Shown here: in pieces, positions 1 to 9,840 of the stretch | Position numbering within the stretch: position 1 is the first letter of the stretch | Layout of the letters: each line of letters starts with the position of its first letter | NCBI GenBank assembly: GCA_001970955.1 | Contig: MPUH01001096.1 | Location: 1 to 24,261 of the forward strand | DNA: 24,261 nucleotides | Source of the DNA: Stentor coeruleus | Taxonomy: Eukaryota > Ciliophora > Heterotrichea > Heterotrichida > Stentoridae | Reading direction: 5' to 3' | Made by a program: the position numbers and the translations under genes | Notes under the pieces: generated by a model | The model's input: the letters and a program-made list of their open reading frames with translations, nothing else | What the model was told of the DNA's origin: nothing | The model's database searches: none

Positions 1-38
1 TTAATAAATTTCCTCAACCAATAATAGATATATAAATT

Positions 39-2255
39 ATGCATATATTTTATATACAGGAAATGGAAAATCAGCCTATGTCTTCCATCCTAGTCATAAC
101 ACTTAAGAGATGTGTTGGGAGTAAGATTGATTTATTAATGAGATGGGCATTTGGAGTAATTCGAGACTTACATAATGAAAAATATTCGAACAAAAGTCCT
201 GTGAATTTTAAACAACCAAGGAAATCATTTGAGACAACTAAAGCTTTTTTCCAAGAAACACCTAAAGTTTCTAAACATGGGGATATTGTGCATAAAACAA
301 CTAAATATACTAAGAAAACTATTGTAAAAAATAGAAGTATTTCTCCTTTACAAGTTGATCACCAGAACACAAGTGAAAAATATGTAAAAAATCAATCTGA
401 AGCCACTCCAATCACGCTTAAAAAGCATGTTTTGAAATTTGCCCTCAAAGCTTTTACTAAGCATCTAACTAAGCACTTTAACAAATTCAGACAGTCACTA
501 TTCAATGAAGGCCACAAGCATTCAGCAATAAAAGGACTGATGCAAATCCTTCTAAAAAAAATCCAAAAAAACGGCTTTGATCCTCTCTTCTACTATACAA
601 AAAGCCTTTCATCAAGCCGCAGTGATTTCCGAAGGAACTCCATCAAATCAGCAATCTTAATATCAGAAGATATACAAATTCTTAGGCCTAACTTTAATGA
701 TAAAGATAAGGAACTATGGAAAAATCAACACCCAATATATAAACATAGTCCAACTCCTTCAGAATTATCTCATCCATCTCTAAGCAATTATTCTGAGAAT
801 TTTCAAGTAAACCTATTTACCGACAATTTTACAAGAGTTGAAAGTCGCCGTAATACAACTGGAACTATTAAAGGTTTTGATACTTTTGGTACAGTAATTT
901 CTGATGATAATCTTCCTGAACCTTTATCAAGTATTAGCAAAGAGAGTAATGATAAGCCAAATACAGGGATAAGGCAAAATAAACATAGGTTGTTAAGATC
1001 TGAGAAATCTCCAAGGTCTTGTCCACCTGTTAAAGCTGCGTTGTATATGGAAAAACTTATAAAGCATATAGGTAAAAATCATAATCGAGTAAAAGTTTTA
1101 ACAATGTTTAACTTGGCTAAAGCAGTAAATGAGAATAAGTCTAATAAAAAGTTCCAAGCAACTGGGGGTATAAATGATGTTATTCAAAAGCACAATAAAA
1201 AGCTTAAGGAATATGCATTTGAGAGTATAAAAGAAGAGAAAGAAAATAAAAAAACTCTAGGCTTAGCCCGGGGACATAAAAAACAAATACTTAGGTCACA
1301 AAAAAACCAGAAACCCCCTACTCAGTTAGGTGAAGAATTTGCATATAAACTAGATTTCCTCAATACTTTAGTTTTGAAAAATAAGCTCATGTCTTTTTTA
1401 GCTATAATTGAAGCTTCTCCTAATACAACAATCCCTTATGAAACCCCAGCTTATAAAAACTCCTTAAAGTTCATATTCCGTTTATTAGAAACCAAAAAAT
1501 TCCTCAAGCTTTTCTCAACATTTCACACAATAAAAAAAAAATCTGAACACAAAAATCACGCCCAGCACAGAAAAGCACTGAAATTTTTACAGAAACTTGA
1601 AAACCCTATAAATAAATACTATAAAAGGCAAAAGAATATTTTCATAAAAAAAGTTAAATCAATAGGAAATTATACTTTAGGGGCTAAAAAGATGCTAGGA
1701 ATACTAAGTAAAATTGTACCTAGGGTGTTTAGAAACCATAAAATGAACTTTTTTATGAATTTTAGAGTAATGATTCAAAGGCGTAGGCAGAATATAATTC
1801 TAAGGATAATGAAAGCTAAGCATATCTTAAGAAGAATGGAAGCTAGGAAAATGGCCCGAGCTTATGTGTAAGGATTACATAGAAAATGGGAAACTTTTTT
1901 GAAAAGAATTAAAAGGGCTAATAGACCAAAACTAAAATGTTCAGGTAATTTAAGTGCTCAAAGATTTATGGAGAAAACAACCTTTAAAAACTTTTCCCCT
2001 ATCCCATCATTAACTGCATCATCTAATTTTAAAGTGAGTTTCGGAGATTCAGCAGTGAATTTTAGAGATTCAGCCATGAGTTCATCTAGAAGTAGATTTA
2101 CTAGTGGCTCTCCATTAAGAATATTACCTAGACCAAGAAATATCCATGATTATATTGACGACTTTTATGAAATTAGCAAAAGTAAAATAGATAGTGCTTA
2201 TCTCACACCAACTTCAACTCAGGGAAGCTTTTTTAGTGTTCGAAGAAGTAAATAA
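39..2255 (+). CDS. Unknown basic protein, two exons (39..1867, 1883..2255)
   Basis: Spliced length is 733 aa. I do not recognise a family. The protein is rich in Lys, Asn, Ser and Arg. Most of it looks disordered, with scattered short helical, strongly basic stretches such as the Arg/Met-rich segment ending near residue 608 (motif RRMEARKMARAY) just before the intron. The open frame from 39 hits a TAA at 1869, but removing the 15-nt intron 1868-1882 (GTAAGGATTACATAG, phase 2) joins it in frame to a further 124 codons ending with TAA at 2253. An in-frame TAA at 33-35 shows that the start lies inside the window. ATG at 39 is the first; ATGs at 63 and 78 are equally plausible. It converges on the small gene at 2309-2629, 53 bp away. 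The exon structure is well supported; the function is unknown. Confidence 0.75.
1868..1882 (+). other. 15-nt intron, phase 2
   Basis: GTAAGGATTACATAG. Splicing turns the terminal GT|G codon into GTA (Val) and carries the frame from 39 into the open frame that ends at 2255. If it is retained, the TAA in its first four bases ends translation. It fits the shared pattern GTRNNNNNTANNTAG. Confidence 0.85.
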
Positions 2256-2308
2256 TGATTGATTAAGGGTTTTTTAGAATAATATTATGATTGAGTTATT
2301 TAAAAATT

Positions 2309-2629
2309 TTAATTTTCTAACCATCCACAGATATGCTCGCTTAGTAGGGTTTTTTTAACTCTCAGTAAGGATTTCTTTAAAGGTGGTAGAGGTTTACTTG
2401 TATAAGCATAGCTTGTATGGATTTTACTTTCATGAGTTACTAGTCTTTGCAATTTCCTCATTGATGTTATGTTGTTTTGTATTGAACTTGCAGAATTTGT
2501 GTAGCTTTTTTTGCTGTGCTTTCTTCTGATCCTGCTTGTTGACTCATCAGTCAATAAAATCGGTATCGCTACACTTTTTTTTCTGTTTATAAAAGACATA
2601 AGAGATGTTAAAGATCCTTTTTTTTCCAT
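2309..2629 (-). CDS. Small hypothetical basic protein
   Basis: 106 codons, ATG at 2629-2627, TAA at 2311-2309. It has no recognisable domain. The product is Lys/Ser/Arg-rich and looks disordered, with a short basic segment RIRRKHSKKSY near residue 33 and a C terminus ending in GWLEN. It converges with the upstream gene (53 bp between stop codons), which fits the tight packing here. Composition is coding-like compared with the AT-rich DNA beyond 2640. With no homology cue it could be a chance frame. Confidence 0.5.
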   Translation of the reverse strand: MEKKGSLTSLMSFINRKKSVAIPILLTDESTSRIRRKHSKKSYTNSASSIQNNITSMRKLQRLVTHESKIHTSYAYTSKPLPPLKKSLLRVKKTLLSEHICGWLEN

Positions 2630-2655
2630 ATAATAGCTTTACTAAATAACAAATA

Positions 2656-3100
2656 ATGAATCTGACTATATTTTCTAATGACAGATACTTAAGAAAAGAC
2701 TTTGAGTTCCTCGGTAGGGACACATTGAAAAAACTAAAAACATCAGATACAATAATATGCGATAAAAATTTTCAAAAAACTTCACTTGCAAGACTAAGAA
2801 GTTTATAACTAAATCTTAAAAGAAAAGTATTTTCTAGTTAATTTCAAAAACACTCTAAAACTTTACACTGTACTTTTTCAGATTCTGAAAATGTATATTT
2901 TGTATTAGAACTCTGTCCTTATGAAAATCTTCAGTTTATGCAAAGGTTTACAAAATTTCCCTTCAAACTTACTGGATTCTATGCTGTAAAGCTTGTTTTT
3001 ATTATTAGAAACACTAAGAAATGAAGGGATTGTCCATTCAGAAATTAATCTAGTGAACTTTAGTTATAAGCCCTGACTACTGTGCGATCTAACTAATTTT
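2656..3100 (+). pseudogene. Decayed AGC-family protein kinase (PDK1-like) relic
   Basis: One frame from ATG 2656 to 3021 carries kinase N-lobe and hinge features but is broken by TAA at 2806 and 2839 and ends at TGA 3022. After a one-base frame change the catalytic region continues from 3026, with a further TGA at 3074. Recognisable pieces are KDFEFLG (nucleotide-loop start), HSKTLHCTFSDSENVYFVLE (2851-2910; compare the AGC pattern LYFTFQD-x-LYFVL), RFTKFPFKLTGFYAVKLVF (compare LTRFYTAEIVLAL), GIVHSEINLVNF (3026-3061, in place of GIIHRDLKPENI) and CDLTNF (3083-3100, in place of the DFG region). The catalytic Asp of HRD has become Glu, the Lys and Pro after it are lost, and DFG is DLT. No later C-lobe motif (APE, DxW) was found. 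Family assignment rests on these motifs alone. Confidence 0.75.
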
Positions 3101-4694
3101 CAAAATGTTTATAGTATGCTTAAGAGCCAAAGTTTTCATTTGTTCTATCATCAGAATTCTAAAGCAAATAATGCATTTATAAAGACTTTACATAAAAAGA
3201 TAAAATTTTTAAATGATAAAATGCTGAAATCATGAATAAACACAAGATAACGGAAATCTTATTTTCTCAACCTAACTTAAATCAAAACTTTTATTTTATT
3301 ATAATATTCTATTTTCATTCCTAATCCTCACTTAAACATTGAAAAAAGAATCCTGGTTCGAGCAGAAGGAAATAGTTATTGATTAATCCTTATGATGAAG
3401 ATATAAAAAGATGTAGGCCAAGTTTATGGGATACAAAAAGAAATTATAAGGAATATGATAAGAGAGTTGTATGTAGTAATATATTGTATTAGAGACTCAG
3501 AAATCAAATCAAAAAGTTGGCCACTGTTTAGTCCGAATATATCAAGGCCGAATAAATATATAAATATTTTTTTGAGTATGGATTTCATGGAGATAAGCTG
3601 ATTCTCAAACAAATGCATAAATATTAGAGATTAAAAGATATGCGATTCTCAAACATAGAGTTTTTTTTAATTGCACCTTCAATTGTATCAAATAAAACAA
3701 ATATGCTAATTTTTTTACAGTTTAAACTTTTCATTAATATTTTAGTATGAATTTATAAAGTTTGATTTAATAAATTTGGTTAATGTCAGCTTTTACAATT
3801 ATTCTAAAGTAAAAGTATTGCCCCAGAGTAATAAATGCTTATTTATTATGCTCAAAGCTAATTAGAATCTGATACTTCCTACATAGCATTTTTATAAAAG
3901 CTATCATATTCGTTTATAAAAAGTATTATACTTATAATAAAGCATTAGATAAAGTTTTTTCCACCAATATATTACAGAACAAATCAAAAAGGGTTTATCT
4001 AATTGGAGTTAATTTGAATAATAGACCATTCTCATCTAAATGATAAATTATCTTTTGGAGATTATATTATTTCATCAAAAGAAGAAATTCTAATATTTTT
4101 CAAAATATTTAAAGGTGAAGATATAATCATATGAACACAAAGAAGATGATTATTTACGTTATGAATACTACACATTTGATTAAAAAGATGCAAAATAGAA
4201 TTAGCACACCAAATATTTATAAATGTGGCTTTATGAGTTTCTTATAAGTTAAAATGAAAAAAAACTCTAAATAAATATTGTTAAGCTAGGGATATTCTTA
4301 CTTTAGGTGGTAATAATGTCATGAATTAAATATTAAATTCAAAATCAGCAAAAGATTCTATAGATATACTTAGAAAATTGCTGATGGTAAATTTATATAG
4401 TTATGGCAATAAAACTATTAAAAATTATATTTTAAAACTAAGTAGATAATGGAAAAATAAAATAAACTTCATAAAAAATAATAACTATATTTAAAGGATT
4501 ATTATATGGATGATTCTCATAATTTTATTATTAGAAAAACCAAGAGGATTATTTGTTAAGGATTTAGATCACTAGAGATAACTTATATTTTTATCATTTG
4601 TAAGAATTCAAAGATGAAACTTCTAATGCCATAAATTATTTACTTAATATTCCCTAAAACATATACTACTTCATCTTTATAATCACCTAAATAA
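3101..4694. other. AT-rich gap, no supported gene
   Basis: About 1.6 kb downstream of the kinase relic with very low GC. Short open stretches exist on both strands, for example about 64 codons at 3404-3597 (+) and 3424-3618 (-). None has a convincing domain, composition or partner exon. It may hold further eroded remains of the kinase gene or other genes, but I could not align any part to a known motif. Confidence 0.5.
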
Positions 4695-6239
4695 ATGCAA
4701 CTTAACTCCTCGATAAGCAAATCAATCTCTGCAACCAGATTCCCAAGAAAATTGCACAAATCCGAAATCCTAAACCTTAGAAAAGAGTCCACGGACCAAA
4801 AATCCTTATCAACCATCTTATCAAAAAATATTAACATTTCCTCTTTGCAAAAGAGAGTGCGAGTATACTCCGAAATTCTCCCAACAAGCGATCCCTCGCG
4901 ACAAGCAAACATCCAAAAAAGGTCTCCTCTAAAGTTAAAAACGCAAAAAATCATAAAAACCATTGAAAACCCTGAAAATATTTTCCCTGATTGGTTGACA
5001 GCTCGTGAGGACTTCAGCAAAAAGCTCAGTGAAATCCATGAAGAAGTATCAGATCTCGCTTATATCGTGACAAAAAATCCACTAAATCGTAATGAAAACG
5101 AGAAAATAGCCCTTTATAAATGGATAAGCAATGCAAAGTTCTTTAAAACATTATCACAGTACATTGTCCGTGACCTTTCAGACAGCCTGCACTGTCTCCA
5201 GCTGAAAAATGGAGAAATCAGTAATTTATATATAGTTTTTAAACAAGGCAGCGTTGGTGACCGATTATATTTGGTTTATAAAGGTACCGTAGGTATTTAT
5301 ATTGGAAAAGATCGAGTTGCTCATTATGAAGAAGGAGGGTATTTTGGGGAACTCGCTTTAGATAAACAAACGGTAAGGGCTGCAGATGCAGTTGCTGAGA
5401 CTGATGCAGTAGTTTTTACATTGACAGATTTTGATTACAAACGCACACTATTCAGTTATAATAATTTGGAAAAACAAAAAAACATGAAAATCATTATCAA
5501 TATACCATTTTTCTCGTGTTTGGGGTATTTGAAAATGCAGAATGTCCTTAATTCATGTGCATCATCAACTTTTAATAAAGATGAGGTTATATATGAAAGT
5601 GGACATGCCAGTCATAGTTTTTTTATTGTTAAATCTGGGAAAGTAGAAATTCAAAGTTATATTGATGTTGAAAAAACTAATAAGTGGCCGATTGGATCGC
5701 ATTTGTGGAATGTTAGGAAGGTTAAAATTAAATATGTGCACCCACTGAAGATAGTTAAAGAAGGAGAATATTTTGGAGAATGGGAGATATTGAATAAGGA
5801 AAATAGGAAGACTAGGGCTGTAGCATTAGAGAGTTCTATGTGCCTTATGCTTAATCAACAAGAGTTTGATACTTGCATTGGATATCAAGATGAGGCTTTA
5901 GTTGGAAAAATTAACGAAGACTATAATTTTAGAATAGAACAATCTGAACAAGAGTTCAAGTCCAATATCAACCAGAAAAAAAAATTAAGAAGCTTATTTC
6001 CTAAATCTCTATGTCTTACTTCAGAAAAAACTAAAAAACTAAGAGAGTCTATTTTAATCAAATCAGATTTAGAAGCAAGTTTGCTTAAAAAAAGAATTAT
6101 TCATAATGTGACAAAAAATAAAACTAAAGATTTAAAAAGTTTGAATGCTTTAGAAAAATGCCGGATTATTAAAAGTTTCGACACAAGCATTTTGAAAAAT
6201 AAGTCGCAAAAAAAAATCACCATGAATTCTAATCGATAA
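4695..6239 (+). CDS. Protein with two cyclic-nucleotide-binding domains, two exons (4695..5220, 5236..6239)
   Basis: Spliced length is 509 aa. Two tandem cNMP-binding domains follow a basic, Ser-rich N terminus of about 145 residues. Domain 1 (about 146-245, spliced numbering) has GEIIFKQGSVGDRLYLVYKG and then GGYFGELALDKQTVRAA, with the phosphate-binding Glu214 and Arg223 spaced as in PKA regulatory subunits. Domain 2 (about 265-385) has EYFGEWEILNKENRKTRAVA with Glu357 and Arg369, so both pockets look able to bind ligand. The C-terminal 120 residues are Lys-rich. No kinase domain, dimerisation helix pair or inhibitor site is evident, so it is a stand-alone nucleotide sensor or PKA/PKG-regulatory-like protein. 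A TAA lies directly before the ATG at 4695. The first domain reads correctly only if 5221-5235 is removed. Confidence 0.88.
   Translation: MQLNSSISKSISATRFPRKLHKSEILNLRKESTDQKSLSTILSKNINISSLQKRVRVYSEILPTSDPSRQANIQKRSPLKLKTQKIIKTIENPENIFPDWLTAREDFSKKLSEIHEEVSDLAYIVTKNPLNRNENEKIALYKWISNAKFFKTLSQYIVRDLSDSLHCLQLKNGEISNLYIVFKQGSVGDRLYLVYKGTVGIYIGKDRVAHYEEGGYFGELALDKQTVRAADAVAETDAVVFTLTDFDYKRTLFSYNNLEKQKNMKIIINIPFFSCLGYLKMQNVLNSCASSTFNKDEVIYESGHASHSFFIVKSGKVEIQSYIDVEKTNKWPIGSHLWNVRKVKIKYVHPLKIVKEGEYFGEWEILNKENRKTRAVALESSMCLMLNQQEFDTCIGYQDEALVGKINEDYNFRIEQSEQEFKSNINQKKKLRSLFPKSLCLTSEKTKKLRESILIKSDLEASLLKKRIIHNVTKNKTKDLKSLNALEKCRIIKSFDTSILKNKSQKKITMNSNR
5221..5235 (+). other. 15-nt in-frame intron, phase 1
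   Basis: GTAATTTATATATAG. It has no in-frame stop when retained, so the exon looks uninterrupted. Removing it converts GEISNLYIVFKQG to GEIIFKQG, the standard strand-turn-strand of cNMP-binding domains, without the five-residue insertion. It fits GTRNNNNNTANNTAG like the introns proven by frame breaks. Confidence 0.85.
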
Positions 6240-6979
6240 AGCACCATAAAGGTAAGAATTATATAATTTTTACAACTTTTATATTAAATTATCTATTATA
6301 ATAAGCTTATGGGAATACTTTTAAACAAAATGTTGGTAGAATTTTCAATGTAGTAATTAAGATTTTGAACTGATTTATATAAAAATATTTTTTTGTGCAT
6401 TTTATTGTAGACTAAGATGTATAATTATTATAGATTTCTTTATTTTCCTTATTTTCGTTATATGGATTTATATAATGAATAAGCATTTTGCTAATGAATA
6501 AAGATTGAACGATAATTTTTGGTTGAAACGATATGATTAATTAATAATATGCTTTAAATTATTTTAGGCATTTGAATTAACTTAAATTAATTTAGTAATA
6601 AGATTTCTTAGGCTTGAATATTTGCATTTTCAACCAATAAATAAATAAAAATTTAGCAAGTTAGTCATATTCAGATTTTGTTTTATTATTTTCTATAAGT
6701 AGATATTTATATTTTACTATATGGCCTATCTTAAATAATTCATCCAAACCTTAAAAACATTCACTTCTCTGTTTTCCCTTACTATCACCCTAATTTCGCA
6801 AAACTCCAATTTTTATAAAACCCTCCAAATCTCCCAAGCCCTACAAAAACCTTAAACTGCAACTAAAAATCCATCTTCTTGCAAAACTGAAAAATCATAT
6901 TTCTCTACAAATTTCATATAACTCAAATCTTCCAACCATAGCCTTTGACAAAAGCATTATCTAATAATTTTAATATAAT
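6240..6979. other. Intergenic, with a G-depleted leader before the SEC14 gene
   Basis: 740 bp. The first 490 bp are plain AT-rich. From 6731 to 6940 the + strand holds only about 6 G against about 59 C, a strong strand asymmetry directly upstream of the SEC14 start at 6980. I see no gene or RNA here. It is probably promoter and 5' leader. Confidence 0.5.
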
Positions 6980-8503
6980 ATGTCGCATGACCTAATCCCC
7001 GCCCATGTAAGAGTACCTCCAGCAGCTCATTACTACGAGCCAGCGCCATTCATTATTTTTCACGGAAAAGGCAAGAACACTCAAAGATTTATATTCCGAG
7101 ACCAGAAATTGTCTGAGTTTGAAAACGAAAAACTTACAAGATTAGAAGCTGAACTAATAAAATTTAAAATTGACCCTTATGCTTTACACCCAAACTGGAT
7201 GAGAAATGATGTTCTAAGATTCTGTTATGGTACAGGATGGAAGACAAGAGTAGCTCGCGAAGGTTTAGCTAAGTATATTGCATGGCATAGAACCTTAATG
7301 CCAAACGGTTATCTTTCACTATTTCCAAAAATCGAGCATTTGTTTGTATGTCTTATATAGAAAAGTGGTTGTTTATACATTCATGGAAGAGATGTGCACT
7401 TTAGGCCGATTATAGTGATAAATTTTAATCGTTTTGACTTTAAAAAAGTAAAAATTATTTAGTACAGTGTTCAAGACTATATTTATATGATAGCTTTTAC
7501 CCTAAGCTATATGATTGAAAATATGCTCTTGCCTGGAAGAGTAGAAAATTGGGTTGTTATTAGTGACTTTGAAAAACATGGATTTGGAGATCTCAGTCTT
7601 TCAGCTATTAAGCAAGTAATGAATGTCCTTACTGAAAACTTTAGATGTAGGCTTGGAGTTAACTATGTTGTAAACCCATCAAAAGCAGTGTATTATATGT
7701 GGACATGTTTAAAACCTTTTCTTGATGATGTTTTGATTGAAAAGATTAAAATTATAAATAAGAGTGCGCCTGATGAATTGCTTACACACTGTAATCCTTA
7801 TCAGGTTGAGGAAAAATATGGGGGAAAAGCTCCAAATATAAATGTGTATTGGCCACCACATATGCCTGCTGCACCTTATTCACTTGATGGAACACTAATG
7901 CCTATTATTGAGGAATCTAAAAATAAAAGCTTTGAGTCACAAATACTTCCTCAAAGTGATAGTGAACCTCAATATCACAGACGATCAATAAGCATAAATG
8001 AAAAAATGCAGCCGTCAGAATCAGGAGTAAGTGAGAATTCTGAAGGGAAGAAAAAAAAGAAGTCTAGAAGAATAGTTCAAAAAGAAACAGCACAGATTAA
8101 AGACTTAGACCAAGAAGAAAAAATACTAGAAAATCATATAATAACAAAAGAGCAAGAAGAAGAAGAAAACTATAAAGAATACAAATCAAAAGAAAAGCAA
8201 GATAAAATTGAGAGGAAAAAACTTAGAGAGCAAAGAAAAGAAATTAGAAAAAAGGAAAGGGAACCTAAAAAACATCAAAACATAGAAAATGCTAATGATG
8301 CAACACCAAGCAAAGACACTGATATAATCAAAGATAGCGAAGATGATTTAGCAATTAATGGTGGCTTGGATGACTCTCCAATCGGTTTCCAAAGAGTATC
8401 ACAAGGTATTTCAGTTGAAAGTGATAAGCAAGATATAGGCTGTGGAATGTGTTCAGGCTTTCCTACAATATCAATAGGTGGTAAAAAATGTTCTATCTTT
8501 TAG
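6980..8503 (+). CDS. SEC14/CRAL-TRIO lipid-binding protein with CaaX-like tail, three exons
   Basis: Exons 6980..7345, 7361..7447 and 7463..8503, both introns phase 0; 497 aa. Residues about 50-113 match the CRAL-TRIO N-terminal helices (NDVLRFCYGTGWKTRVAREG, then KYIAWHR). Residues about 120-290 match the lipid-binding fold: IHGRDVHFRPIIVINFNRFD, then WVVISDFEKHGFGDLSLS, NYVVNPSKAVYYMWTCLKPF and the late GG of EEKYGGKAPNI. Such proteins bind or exchange phosphatidylinositol, phosphatidylcholine or other lipids. Residues about 350-430 are a highly charged Lys/Glu helix, probably coiled coil, followed by an acidic linker. The protein ends GCGMCSGF...KKCSIF. The last four residues fit a CaaX prenylation box, with two more cysteines nearby that could be acylated, so membrane anchoring is inferred. 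The tail substrate is unproven. Confidence 0.9.
7346..7360 (+). other. 15-nt intron, phase 0
   Basis: GTATGTCTTATATAG between LF and KSGC of the CRAL-TRIO protein. If retained, its terminal TAG is an in-frame stop. It fits GTRNNNNNTANNTAG. Confidence 0.92.
7448..7462 (+). other. 15-nt intron, phase 0
   Basis: GTAAAAATTATTTAG between NRFDFKK and YSVQDY of the CRAL-TRIO protein. Retention ends the frame at its own TAG. Splicing restores a continuous domain. Confidence 0.92.
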
Positions 8504-9056
8504 ATTAAGGATATTAATAATTTCAAAGCAGTAATGATTTTATTTTAATGCTTTCAGATGCGATTTTTATATTTTGAGAATTTTTTAGTGACTGGCATCA
8601 ATAATATTTTGCTAAGGTTGTAGAAATATCATAAGGATATTTAGGATTTACTATTAATAGACCAATTATATCATCAAAATAGTCAATAGTTAAAATCCTA
8701 TGTCATATTTTTGACATTTAATTGTAAAAGATATGTGTTAAAATATATAAATAAGTATGATAAATATTTTAAAATCACAATTAAAAGGGGGAAAATGATA
8801 AAAAATATATAAATAAGTATGATAAATATTTTCAAATCACAATTAAAAGGGGGGAAATGATAAGAATTATCACAACTCTAAATTAAATTAATTCTTACTC
8901 AAATTTCTTTAAGACTTATGAAAAATTGCCTAAAATCCTAACCATAATTATTATTAAAAAAATTTTAAAATACACTCATACATGCATACTATACACAATA
9001 TCCTTCATAAGACTTAAAAACTATGAAAATTCAAATAATATGTATTTTTATTTACC
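8504..9056. other. AT-rich intergenic between convergent genes
   Basis: Separates the stop of the SEC14 gene (+) from the stop of the LYR gene (-). It contains the 62-bp tandem duplication at 8740-8863. A short + frame at 8926-9135 has no support. No RNA gene was seen. Confidence 0.6.
8740..8863. repeat. 62-bp tandem duplication (two copies)
   Basis: Copies 8740-8801 and 8802-8863 are adjacent and nearly identical. I see differences at 8771/8833 (A/C) and 8792/8854 (A/G). Each unit carries ATAAATAAGTATGATAAATA and a run of five or six G, unusual in this AT-rich stretch. The unit is not open as protein and lies in the 3' flanks of two convergent genes. Confidence 0.9.
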
Positions 9057-9590
9057 TTATTTCAATATAAACTCTTTTGAGATATCAAATTCAAAATACT
9101 CAGGATGCTTCACAGGCTTAATTTTTATGCTTTGAAGCAGTTCTTTGTTAAACTTCATCTTATATTTTCCATCATCTTGCAAATCAGCTCTCATAACTTC
9201 AGTCAATAACCATTCTCGTGTTACATCAAGGTCAAATATAACTTTAGAAATTTTTATTGGGTCTTGCTCATCTTTGAATTTTAGGATGTCTATTTTAAAA
9301 GCATTTTTGAACTGTACATAAGTCTTGCGATCACCTATGAACTTGATTCTTAATGCCTTTAATAGTCTTCGATAAACAGCTATTGAAGGATTGTACATAT
9401 TTATTGTACATAATGTTTGATATTGAAAAATTGTTTTTTGGATTTTTTTAATCAATTTTATTGGGTATTTTATAAATACTGATGGGGGTATAGGATCTTT
9501 TAATAGAAAATATGTTGGGCTTTGTGAGAAAAGATAAATAGAGAGGAGGACAATAGAAAAAATCATTTTTCTTATTCCCTGAGTCAACAC
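9057..9590 (-). CDS. LYR-motif (Complex1_LYR) mitochondrial protein
   Basis: 177 codons from the first ATG. The family segment runs from about residue 65: MYNPSIAVYRRLLKALR carries the LYR-type triplet as VYR (72-74), followed by FKNAFKIDILKFKDEQDP with the conserved Phe98, then a helix (SKVIFDLDVTREWLL). LYR proteins are small matrix adaptors that bind acyl carrier protein and assist Fe-S cluster delivery or respiratory complex assembly; which one this is cannot be told. The usual family length is about 80-130 aa and the motif usually sits near the N terminus, so the start may be ATG at 9398, giving 113 aa. The upstream 64 codons are open and begin with a hydrophobic segment (9-21), so a targeting extension is possible. 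It converges with the SEC14 gene. Confidence 0.72.
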   Translation of the reverse strand: MLTQGIRKMIFSIVLLSIYLFSQSPTYFLLKDPIPPSVFIKYPIKLIKKIQKTIFQYQTLCTINMYNPSIAVYRRLLKALRIKFIGDRKTYVQFKNAFKIDILKFKDEQDPIKISKVIFDLDVTREWLLTEVMRADLQDDGKYKMKFNKELLQSIKIKPVKHPEYFEFDISKEFILK

Positions 9591-9840
9591 CTTATCCTAA
9601 AAATATTTTCAGTATAATTCCGATAAATTAGTCAATCACTTAGTACCTTCACAACTCAAAAATCTGAATATTTTATGTTTTCATACCTTAATAAGTGCTG
9701 GACAATAGTCAAGCGATAATTCCTAACAAGTACTAATAATTTTTCATCCAATCTCCACCTAAAACCTTATGACCACAAGAATTAAAAATGCAAAATCTCT
9801 AAAACCAACTTCATAATATAAAATTGTTTAACTATCTAGC

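Noticed and set aside
1705-1720. 16-nt GTAAAATTGTACCTAG-like intron candidate inside the first gene
   Set aside because: Removing 16 nt would break the frame that correctly joins exon 2 at 1883.
3424-3618. 64-codon minus frame, with a similar open stretch on the plus strand (3404-3597)
   Set aside because: Open on both strands with no motif; I could not choose a strand or family. Possibly eroded coding DNA.
4640-5020. 126-codon minus-strand frame opposite the cNMP-binding gene
   Set aside because: It lies antisense to the N-terminal part of a well-supported gene and has no domain of its own.
8926-9135. 69-codon plus frame
   Set aside because: It is low-complexity AT-driven sequence overlapping the 3' end of the LYR gene.
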